A stretch of DNA of 6,581 nt from a bacterium (GCA_029945985.1 JAQSDP010000098.1:1-6581), one strand, 5' to 3'. Shown: positions 1 through 4,983, counted from the first letter of the stretch. The notes: generated by a model from the sequence alone, not told the origin. Made by a program: numbers and translations.

Positions 1-1
1 T

Positions 2-361
2 TATCTTATGGGAGCTGAATGTAAGGACACGGCCACGGCGATGGTCATTCGGCGAAATGAGAAGAAAGACCGCTGGATCACTCAGTTTGACGCGGCTTCG
101 TTCACTAATTCGCTTGGCACCAAGATCACTTCCGAGATGCTGAAGCCGATTGTCTACACGCCCGGCGACAGCGTGGTCCCCAAGAGTTCGCTTGAGGCTG
201 CTACCCTTCGCTTGAATGGAGCTGATGCGGTCCTGCCTATCGCCAGCGAGGTTTTTCAATGTGAGACCCACGGTAGATTGCTTACCAATCTCGATATCCA
301 GAAAAAGGTATTCGCTCTGATCTTCCCGGCCTTGATCCAAAATGCCCCTACACAACCGTGA
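2..361 (+). CDS. Probable alpha/beta hydrolase, C-terminal part (5' end outside window)
   Basis: The reading frame is open to the left window edge, so the ATG at 8 is probably an internal Met and the gene begins upstream. About 119 codons are visible. Residues are numbered from the ATG at 8. The sequence PGDSVVPKSSL (52-62) resembles the strand that carries the catalytic Asp in lipase/esterase-type alpha/beta hydrolases (GDxxVP), which would make D54 the acid. The segment ETHGRLLTN (86-94) fits the catalytic His loop, with H88 as the base. The helix that follows (DIQKKVFALI) is the usual end of the fold. The nucleophile Ser would lie outside the window, so substrate and activity cannot be judged. 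The TGA stop overlaps the atpZ ATG (TGATG), so the two are probably translated in tandem. The family call is inference from two short motifs. Confidence 0.6.
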   Translation, partial: YLMGAECKDTATAMVIRRNEKKDRWITQFDAASFTNSLGTKITSEMLKPIVYTPGDSVVPKSSLEAATLRLNGADAVLPIASEVFQCETHGRLLTNLDIQKKVFALIFPALIQNAPTQP

Positions 362-705
362 TGATGAATTCGCTTGTAGACAATGATCCGCCCGGTGAAC
401 CCAATGAGGATTGCGGAGCGGTCGCTACACCGGTATTCGATGACTCGGATAAGCAGGCGGAGGAACCCTTTATCCTGTCCGAAGTCGAGCCGCAATCCCT
501 CGGGGAAAACATCCGACAAAGCGGACTTGCTTACTCGGCAGGTATAGTTCTTTTCGCCTCCGTGGCGTTTATGCTCGTGATTGGCTGGGGCGCCGACCTT
601 CTTTTTGGCTCCTCACCCTGGGGGATCGTCGTTGGGCTCACACTCGGCGCCCTGGTCGGATTTTTCCAATTTTTCCGCCTAACCTCGCAGATCTTCAAGA
701 AATGA
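361..705 (+). CDS. atpZ: AtpZ/ATPase_gene1 family membrane protein of the ATP synthase cluster
   Basis: This is a 114-residue protein with a long acidic, hydrophilic N-terminus (about 50 residues) and two membrane helices, roughly residues 56-76 and 86-105. The second half reads WGADLLFGSSPWGIVVGL and then a G-rich helix ending GFFQFFRL. This is the pattern of the AtpZ family (two-helix proteins encoded ahead of atpI and atpB and linked to assembly of the Fo rotor or to Mg2+ handling). Family members are usually 80-100 residues; the extra length here is the acidic tail. The start lies in a GTG-ATG-ATG run (358-366). I chose the ATG at 361, which overlaps the preceding TGA. No Shine-Dalgarno is visible, which fits coupled translation. 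It is separated from atpI by a mobile-element scar. Confidence 0.8.
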   Translation: MMNSLVDNDPPGEPNEDCGAVATPVFDDSDKQAEEPFILSEVEPQSLGENIRQSGLAYSAGIVLFASVAFMLVIGWGADLLFGSSPWGIVVGLTLGALVGFFQFFRLTSQIFKK

Positions 706-736
706 CTGAATGCACAGACCCGCGCGTAAGCAAGGC

Positions 737-759
737 GATACGTTCGAGTTCGACGTATC
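737..759. repeat. Short inverted repeat downstream of atpZ
   Basis: GATACGT and ACGTATC form a perfect 7-bp stem around a 9-base loop, 31 bases after the atpZ stop. No T-run follows, so it is a poor intrinsic terminator. It could be a binding site, an RNA 3'-end stabiliser or chance. Apart from this and a possible insertion-sequence end at about 801-817, I see nothing in the gap from 706 to 841. Confidence 0.25.
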
Positions 760-841
760 CCCTCCTAACGCCCGGGGCTTGTGAATTCGGATAAGCATCC
801 GGTAGTGGGTCAGTTTGAAATCTAATTTTCTAGAGCCACAT

Positions 842-1102
842 TTAATCTGGACAATTTATCCGCAATCGCTTCCGATGCGGGCCGCTGGAAACCTCCATTT
901 TGGTGATCTCTAGATTGCGAAGATGATCTTCGATTGTTTTGGCGTCGGCTCGCGATGCGATCAGTCTGTAGATGCCTCCAATATAGGAGTCGTATTCGTC
1001 AGGCGGCGCCATGTCGTTAATGCCTATCGGGTCCCAGTCATCGAAAAGTATTCGACGAATAGACTCTTCGATTTCAGCAATTCGTTTCCGTTTATTCTGC
1101 AT
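842..1102 (-). CDS. Small hypothetical protein with a WDPIG...DEYDSY motif
   Basis: The predicted protein has 86 residues. I set the start at the ATG at 1102 because AGGAAG lies about 10 bases upstream. A longer in-frame start at 1162 would run through transposase sequence in another frame and has no better site. Residues 1-20 are a charged helix (KRKRIAEIEESIRRIL). They are followed by FDDWDPIGIND, then DEYDSYIGGIYRLIASRADAKTIEDHLRNLEI. This resembles small uncharacterised bacterial proteins with the same WDPIG/DEYDSY core, which I recall only as hypotheticals. I see no signal peptide or membrane helix, so it is probably cytosolic. The frame is clean and keeps the full motif, so it is probably intact. 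It overlaps the end of the transposase remnant by 11 bases and runs against the ATP synthase genes, which suggests it arrived with the mobile element. Function is unknown. Confidence 0.65.
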   Translation of the reverse strand: MQNKRKRIAEIEESIRRILFDDWDPIGINDMAPPDEYDSYIGGIYRLIASRADAKTIEDHLRNLEITKMEVSSGPHRKRLRINCPD

Positions 1103-1358
1103 TTGAATTTCGCTTCCTGTACGGGCCTCTTTCTTTCGATTCTGCTTTCGGAAGCAAAGCAACTATATCCGAGATTTCCCAAAGTCGGCTCGTAACACCC
1201 GCCGCTATAGCCGGAGTGCATCGAAGTGACCTGTGAATCCGAACGAAATTATAATACATGTAGTGCAAAGCAATCGCGTGCATATGATTCTCGACCTTTT
1301 TTGAAAAGCCATTTGTCAGGCGGGTGAACCGACGCAAAGCATCCGCCTGCTTGGACAT
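1092..1358 (-). pseudogene. C-terminal fragment of an IS1-type transposase
   Basis: The 88-residue frame matches the end of a common DDE transposase family often annotated as IS1. It contains RRFTRLTNGFSKKVENH, then an ALHYMYYNFVRIHRSLRCTP segment, then an AAGVTSRLWEISDIVALL segment and a basic KERGPYRKR tail. The C-terminus looks complete. The N-terminal part with the zinc-binding and DDE catalytic residues is missing, because the frame meets a TAA at 1371-1373 and atpI begins just beyond. The first residues (MSKQADAL) do not match the usual sequence before RRFTRLTN, so the break may lie near 1335. It cannot be an active transposase. Its presence shows that a mobile element once inserted between atpZ and atpI and was later cut down. 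Confidence 0.85.
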
Positions 1359-1380
1359 TCTCGGATTTCCTTAGTAAAAT
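1352..1380 (+). promoter_or_regulatory. Putative sigma70-type promoter for atpI-atpB-atpE
   Basis: TGGACA (1352-1357) and TAAAAT (1375-1380) each match the sigma70 -35 and -10 consensus at five of six positions and are separated by exactly 17 bases. The -35 box lies inside the transposase remnant and the -10 box at its edge. Transcription would start near 1387, only about six bases before the GTG of atpI, giving a nearly leaderless message. That agrees with the absence of a Shine-Dalgarno before atpI. This is a sequence match only, and promoter consensus in this organism is assumed. Confidence 0.5.
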
Positions 1381-1392
1381 TTACGGTTTGCA

Positions 1393-1809
1393 GTGAGCGA
1401 CAATCTTGAACCGGCTGGCAGTGACCAGCAATTGACAACACCACCGCGGAACGAACGTATTCTTGTGATCCTAGCCGTCCTCGGCGTCGGCGGCTCGATC
1501 GCTGGAGCCGCGCTGGTCTCAGCCCGATTCGGCTTGGCCGTTTTGATCGGCTGCGTGCTCGCATTCGTAAATTATTACTGGATGCAGCATTCGCTGAAGA
1601 AGATCTTCAGCTCGGCAGTGGATGGCAAGAGGCCAAGGTTTCTCGGGGCCGGCTACTTTATCAGATATCTCGTTCTCGGCTGCGTCGTAGCGTTCATTTA
1701 CACACTTGACCTGCTGCCGATCTCGGGACTTTTGGTTGGAATGGCAGGATTCGGATTCGCAATTTTGGTCGAAGGATTTTTGAGAGTCATAAAAAGCCGC
1801 AACGGTTAA
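1393..1809 (+). CDS. atpI: ATP synthase subunit I (AtpI)
   Basis: This is a 138-residue protein with a hydrophilic N-terminus (about 20 residues) and four predicted membrane helices near 22-42, 45-63, 87-106 and 108-130. The segment FGLAVLIGCVLAFVNYYWM followed by a basic stretch is typical of the AtpI family, which assists assembly of the c-ring and is encoded before atpB. The start is GTG. In-frame stops at 1372-1374 and 1375-1377 rule out an upstream start, and a TTG at codon 14 is the only near alternative. No Shine-Dalgarno is visible. The gene follows the mobile-element scar directly and precedes atpB by 18 bases. Because the normal upstream partner atpZ is now about 690 bp away, it may be transcribed from the promoter proposed at 1352-1380. 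Confidence 0.85.
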   Translation: MSDNLEPAGSDQQLTTPPRNERILVILAVLGVGGSIAGAALVSARFGLAVLIGCVLAFVNYYWMQHSLKKIFSSAVDGKRPRFLGAGYFIRYLVLGCVVAFIYTLDLLPISGLLVGMAGFGFAILVEGFLRVIKSRNG

Positions 1810-1827
1810 GGCGGCACCACGTTTATC

Positions 1828-2733
1828 ATGCTCTTATTTGCAGCAGGCGGACATCACACACCGCTCATCGTCGATTTCGTAAATCATTACATCGGCGAGC
1901 CGGTACATGAATTTCAATTGGCGTACACGAAGCCGATCTGGGATAAGTTTTTCTCGAATTTCGGTACTGAAGCTGAGAAAGTCTTCGGTCCGTATACAGT
2001 CGAGAATGCCGTCCCGTGGTACACGATCATGTTCGTGATCGCTTGCATGCTGACTGTCGCGTTCATCTGGATCATAAAAGGCAAAGTTTCTGAAGACGAT
2101 CCAAAACCGGGCCAGTTGACGCTCGAGGCGGGCTATCTCTACCTTGCCGAACTGGCGTCAAGCGTGATAGGCCCGCACGGGATGAAGTACTTCCCGGTCG
2201 TCGCGACTTTCGCGTGTTTGATCTTGATCTCGAATCTGATGGGCCAGTTCCCGCTGTTCATGTCGCCCACGGCGTCGGTGAACGTGACCTTTGCTCTCGG
2301 AATCGCCTCATTTGTCTACTACAACTATTGCGGCATCAGCGAAAACGGATTGCTCGCTCACTTGAAGCATCTCGCGGGTCCGAAACTGCCCTGGTTCATG
2401 TTCATCGTAACCATGCTGATCTTCGGCATTGAGCTGATCTCAAACCTCATCCGCCCGCTTACGCTCGGCGTCCGACTTTTCGCAAATATGTTCTCGGACG
2501 AGCAGGTGTTTCTCGAGATCACCAATCTTGCACCGCCGTTCACGCATTTCTTAGTGCCGCTGGCGCTTACCGGATTGGGCGTGTTCGTCGCGTTCGTGCA
2601 AACACTAGTATTTACACTGCTCTCGATGATCTATCTGGGCGAGGTGACACACGCTCCGCATGATCACCATCACGACGAAGAAGAGCATCACCAGGGCGAC
2701 ATGCACGACGACGCTGCGGTCGCGGCGGCATAA
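1828..2733 (+). CDS. atpB: F-type ATP synthase subunit a
   Basis: This is the 301-residue stator subunit of Fo that forms the two ion half-channels beside the c-ring. The core is clear. FACLILISNLMGQFP (128-142) carries the conserved Asn. GIELISNLIRPLTLGVRLFANM (200-221) contains E202 and the essential arginine R216, equivalent to E. coli R210. FVQTLVFTLLSMIYL (256-270) carries the conserved Gln Q258. Helices include about 65-84, 122-144, 150-167, 187-207 and 240-270. The N-terminal 60 residues are longer than in E. coli, as in many non-proteobacterial forms. Unusually, the C-terminus (271-301) is a His/Asp/Glu-rich tail with eight histidines between 275 and 293. The Shine-Dalgarno is weak (AAGG about 16 bases upstream), so translation probably depends on atpI. 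Confidence 0.97.
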   Translation: MLLFAAGGHHTPLIVDFVNHYIGEPVHEFQLAYTKPIWDKFFSNFGTEAEKVFGPYTVENAVPWYTIMFVIACMLTVAFIWIIKGKVSEDDPKPGQLTLEAGYLYLAELASSVIGPHGMKYFPVVATFACLILISNLMGQFPLFMSPTASVNVTFALGIASFVYYNYCGISENGLLAHLKHLAGPKLPWFMFIVTMLIFGIELISNLIRPLTLGVRLFANMFSDEQVFLEITNLAPPFTHFLVPLALTGLGVFVAFVQTLVFTLLSMIYLGEVTHAPHDHHHDEEEHHQGDMHDDAAVAAA

Positions 2734-2822
2734 AAGTTTAGGGTACGCGGTTTGATCGTGCACCTAGAAAGGGAGAATCTTTGAAAACCTGTTCGACATA
2801 GGCAGTAGCCGGCACGCAGGAG

Positions 2823-2853
2823 CGTATGACTCTACGGAGTATAAAATCATACG
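2823..2853 (+). repeat. Inverted repeat in the atpB-atpE leader
   Basis: CGTATGA (2823-2829) and TCATACG (2847-2853) form a perfect 7-bp stem. Inside it, CTC TACG GAG (2830-2839) can form a small inner hairpin. In RNA this would fold over the start of the 45-codon ORF proposed at 2826 and sits about 110 bases upstream of atpE. No T-run follows, so it is not a terminator. It could tune the stability or translation of the high-copy c-subunit message. Function is inferred from position only. Confidence 0.4.
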
Positions 2854-2963
2854 AATCCCGGAAGCGAGGCGGAATAATAAAAGCGAACGGGTCATCGATC
2901 GATCTCCAGATTGCAGAAGCCCGACTGCGAAGAAGGGCAAAACAGATAACAGGAGACTATTAA
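2826..2963 (+). CDS. Candidate small basic ORF immediately upstream of atpE
   Basis: An uninterrupted frame of 45 codons begins at the ATG at 2826, with AGGAG at 2818-2822 (spacing three bases, a little tight). It ends with TAA at 2961-2963, one base before the atpE ATG. The product would be very basic, beginning MTLRSIKSYESRKRGG and containing a C-terminal ARLRRRAKQ stretch. I do not recognise it. The ORF position suggests translational coupling to atpE. Against it, codon use is poor compared with the neighbours: several ATA, AGA, AGG and CGA codons and a third-position GC clearly below that of atpE. It may be a leader ORF that guides ribosomes to atpE, or chance. Confidence 0.25.
   Translation: MTLRSIKSYESRKRGGIIKANGSSIDLQIAEARLRRRAKQITGDY
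2951..2955 (+). promoter_or_regulatory. Ribosome-binding site of atpE
   Basis: AGGAG lies nine bases before the atpE ATG. It is clearly stronger than the sites of atpZ, atpI and atpB, which fits the need to make about ten c subunits per enzyme. Confidence 0.75.
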
Positions 2964-2964
2964 A

Positions 2965-3318
2965 ATGACCAAATTCAAATACGTTGTTTTCGCTACCTTG
3001 GCGATCGCTATGATGGCGATCGTCGCAACCGCTCAGCCGGGCGGAGCACCGGCCGCCGGCGCGGCCGACAACTTTTACACGGTTAACGCCGCAAAGGCGA
3101 TCGCTGCGGGTATCGGATTCGGTATCGCCGCTGGACTCGCAGCTATCGGCCAGGGCCTTGTGGGATCGCGTGCCGCTGAAGGCGCTGCCCGCAACCCCGG
3201 TGCTGCGGGACAAGTTCAGACGATCATGATCATCGCGTTGGCGCTTATCGAATCACTCGTTCTGTTCGCGCTTCTAATCGCATTCGTTGTGGTAGGCGGC
3301 GTCAGCACGACCCCGTAA
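2965..3318 (+). CDS. atpE: F-type ATP synthase subunit c with N-terminal signal sequence
   Basis: This 117-residue proteolipid forms the rotor ring. The typical c-subunit hairpin occupies about residues 40-113. Helix 1 is Gly/Ala-rich and ends GQGLVGSRAAEGAARNPGA, the polar loop containing R76, N77 and P78. Helix 2 carries the ion-binding carboxylate E96 in LIESLVLFALLIAF. It differs from the usual 70-90 residues by an extension that looks like a cleavable signal peptide: K3 and K5, a hydrophobic stretch 7-20, and ATA-Q at 21-24 as a likely cleavage site. A Pro/Gly/Ala-rich linker follows. Because the c-subunit N-terminus faces the periplasm, such a signal is topologically reasonable. Q63, E96 and S97 match three ligands of Na+-binding c subunits, but two others are absent. 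It is the last gene of the cluster, followed by a strong terminator. Confidence 0.96.
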   Translation: MTKFKYVVFATLAIAMMAIVATAQPGGAPAAGAADNFYTVNAAKAIAAGIGFGIAAGLAAIGQGLVGSRAAEGAARNPGAAGQVQTIMIIALALIESLVLFALLIAFVVVGGVSTTP

Positions 3319-3334
3319 GCTCCTCGCGGACTTC

Positions 3335-3377
3335 AAGAGCGGGCGGGTTTCTCACGATTCTCGCCCGCTCTTTGTTT
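3335..3377 (+). terminator. Rho-independent terminator after atpE
   Basis: AAGAGCGGGCG (3335-3345) pairs perfectly with CGCCCGCTCTT (3362-3372), an 11-bp GC-rich stem with a 16-base loop, followed by TTTGTTTG. It lies 17 bases after the atpE stop and closes the Fo cluster, so no further atp gene is transcribed from here. Confidence 0.9.
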
Positions 3378-3400
3378 GCACCAGCACGGGAGGCATTATC

Positions 3401-3460
3401 TTGCAACCCATTGAACCCATTGGCGTTCTAAAAAGAGATGGCTTCGGAATTGAACGGTAA
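3401..3460 (+). CDS. Possible 19-codon leader ORF overlapping the pseudokinase start
   Basis: GGGAGG (3388-3393) is the best ribosome-binding site in this region and stands seven bases before a TTG at 3401. From there 19 codons read to TAA at 3458-3460, giving MQPIEPIGVLKRDGFGIER. This frame differs from that of the pseudokinase and overlaps its first seven codons. The pseudokinase ATG has only AAAGAG directly against it. Ribosomes could therefore load here and re-initiate at 3438. This is inference from spacing alone, and conservation of the peptide cannot be judged. Confidence 0.25.
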   Translation: MQPIEPIGVLKRDGFGIER

Positions 3461-4916
3461 ACTGATCGCGGAAAAATACCGCGTGGATGAATTCATATGC
3501 GAGAGTTCATTCGGTACTCTTTATCGCGGCTCCAACATCCTTCTCGATAAGCCGGTCGCGATCGGCATCTTGGGCGTATCCGACGAGGAATTTCTTGCCC
3601 GGGCGAAGGCCGCGGCAAAGGTAAGTCACCCCAACCTTTTAAACCTCAACGACCTCGGTACTGACGCCGACGGTTCCGCCTACGCGATCTACGAGTCTGC
3701 TCCCGGCGAACCGCTTACCGACGCCTTCGGCCGCGAGGGCCAGCTTCCGGTCGATATGGCGATCGACGTCGCGCGCCAAATAGGCGCTGGGCTCTCCGCG
3801 GCTCATGCCGCCGGACTGGTCCACGGCGATCTTTCACCCTCGAGCGTCGTCGTTTCCAGCTCAGAGCCCGGCCGCGTCTCCGTTAAAGTTTTCGGATTCG
3901 GCTCGCCAAACGCCCTACACGACGGTTCGGCCGACCCGGCGCGATTCGCGTATCTCGCTCCCGAACAGTGTTCCGGGGCCGAGCATGCGGACAACCGCGG
4001 CGACATCTATTCCCTCGGAGTCATTTTGTATCAGGCACTCGCCGCTTCGCCTCCGTTTGCGGGCGACTCCGCGAGCGACGTTATGATGCGGCAGATGGAA
4101 GAGCCTCCGCCGCCGCTTTCCTCGTTTCGAGCGGATCTCCCTGCCTGGATCGAACCCGTTATCCTTCAGGCGATGGCGAAGAACCCCGACGCCCGTTACC
4201 AGTCTGTAGACACCTTTGTGGCCGACCTCGCTAACGCCTCCGCCGTGCCGACCGCGGTCCCGGTGGACTCGGCGGGAGCAAACAATAATCTTTGGAAGAC
4301 CGCGTTCGTAGTTCTGGCGGGCATCTCGCTGCTCACGATCGGCCTGATCTATATGACGTATTCGCGTCAGACCGATCCGACAACGGCTCTTCAGCCGGAC
4401 GCGAATGGGATGCCGGTGCAGCCGATCAACCCGGCGACGGGCGTTGAGGAACAGAACCTTTCGAGCCTGCCACCGGAGTTTTCGTACGACGCGAATACGA
4501 ACACAATGGTGCCAACCACAGGAGCGGTACCCGGCGACGCCGGAAATCCCTGGCTCAACGGCAATACGCCTCCCGGCGGGGCACCGCTCGCACCGGGCGG
4601 TCAGGTCATCCAGGTCCCACTTGCCGGAAGCCCGTTCATGAACGACCCGAACTGCATCCCGCAGCCCAGCGGAATAATGCTATGCACCGTACCGGTCACA
4701 CCGACACCATCACCGCGCGTTAGCCCAACTGCGCGGACGCCGGCGAATGCAAATACCAATACCGGAACGACCCCCACCGGTTCGCCAACCCCGGTGCGGA
4801 CTACACCAACTCCGCGTCCAGCGAATACGCCCGCTCGCCCAGCGGGCACACCGACACCTAATCGCCCGGATCCGAATGGAGAAGGCGGCAACGGCGGTTC
4901 AGAGTTCAAGCTTTAG
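3438..4916 (+). CDS. Membrane-anchored Ser/Thr kinase-like protein, predicted pseudokinase
   Basis: This is a 492-residue protein. Residues 8-265 have the layout of a PknB-type Ser/Thr kinase. A single membrane helix follows at about 288-308, then a 185-residue outer tail rich in Pro, Thr, Gly and Asn. Fold landmarks are present: HPN (64-66), HGD (129-131), APE (174-176), DIYSLG (189-194) and R253. Catalytic residues are mostly lost. The glycine loop reads ICESSFG (20-26). VAIK is VAIG (G43 for Lys). The alpha-C Glu position is R55. HRDLKPSN is HGDLSPSS (S133 for Lys, S136 for Asn). DFG is GFG (G153 for Asp). Only D131 remains. ATP/Mg2+ phosphotransfer is therefore unlikely, and a scaffold or sensor role is inferred. 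The tail has two cysteines, C406 and C416. TAA at 3429-3431 blocks any upstream start. It is monocistronic, with the atpE terminator upstream. Confidence 0.9.
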   Translation: MASELNGKLIAEKYRVDEFICESSFGTLYRGSNILLDKPVAIGILGVSDEEFLARAKAAAKVSHPNLLNLNDLGTDADGSAYAIYESAPGEPLTDAFGREGQLPVDMAIDVARQIGAGLSAAHAAGLVHGDLSPSSVVVSSSEPGRVSVKVFGFGSPNALHDGSADPARFAYLAPEQCSGAEHADNRGDIYSLGVILYQALAASPPFAGDSASDVMMRQMEEPPPPLSSFRADLPAWIEPVILQAMAKNPDARYQSVDTFVADLANASAVPTAVPVDSAGANNNLWKTAFVVLAGISLLTIGLIYMTYSRQTDPTTALQPDANGMPVQPINPATGVEEQNLSSLPPEFSYDANTNTMVPTTGAVPGDAGNPWLNGNTPPGGAPLAPGGQVIQVPLAGSPFMNDPNCIPQPSGIMLCTVPVTPTPSPRVSPTARTPANANTNTGTTPTGSPTPVRTTPTPRPANTPARPAGTPTPNRPDPNGEGGNGGSEFKL

Positions 4917-4979
4917 CTTGTCCCTCACTACCTAGACGAGGGCGTAGAACAGGATGCAAGCTGAACTTTGATCTCTGAA
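4898..4979. repeat. Imperfect inverted repeat between convergent genes
   Basis: TTCAGAG (4898-4904) pairs with CTCTGAA (4973-4979), and AGCTTG (4915-4920) pairs with CAAGCT (4957-4962). CCCTC (4922-4926) with GAGGG (4938-4942) forms an inner hairpin. Together they could fold into one interrupted stem across the junction of the convergent pseudokinase and moxR genes. No clear T-run exists on either strand, so a role in bidirectional termination is only possible. Confidence 0.3.
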
Positions 4980-4983
4980 CCGA

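Larger units (their letters stand above)
801..1371 (-). mobile_element. Degraded insertion-sequence remnant between atpZ and atpI
   Basis: This segment separates two genes that normally stand side by side, and its coding content is on the opposite strand. It contains the C-terminal stump of an IS1-type transposase and a small hypothetical gene. The right edge is placed at about 1371, where the transposase frame hits a stop and the atpI leader begins. The left edge is placed near 801, where GGTAGTGGGTCAGTTT looks like an IS terminus. No matching inverted end is present at the right side and I could not identify a target-site duplication. The element is therefore truncated, and the boundaries are estimates. 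Confidence 0.4.

Noticed and set aside
737..759. Hairpin after atpZ as an intrinsic terminator
   Set aside because: The stem has only 7 bp and is followed by CCCTCC and not by a T-run.
923..1195. 90-codon plus-strand frame across the mobile-element scar
   Set aside because: It is antisense to both the transposase stump and the WDPIG small protein, which are recognisable, and it has no coherent domain.
1316..1564. 82-codon minus-strand frame overlapping atpI
   Set aside because: Arg-rich shadow of atpI; it is not the missing transposase N-terminus because it lacks any DDE transposase motif and is in another frame.
2781..2801. Six-codon TTG mini-ORF with GGGAG upstream in the atpB-atpE gap
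   Set aside because: Too short to judge and not linked by spacing to atpE; it could be chance in a purine-rich stretch.
2764..3213. 149-codon antisense frame opposite the atpE leader and 5' part of atpE
   Set aside because: It is opposite the strongly supported c subunit, has no recognisable domain, and its composition follows from the Ala/Gly-rich atpE codons.
4601..4909. 102-codon antisense frame, Gly/Val-rich
   Set aside because: It is the reverse of the Pro/Thr-rich tail of the pseudokinase; low-complexity repeats leave the antisense frame open by composition.
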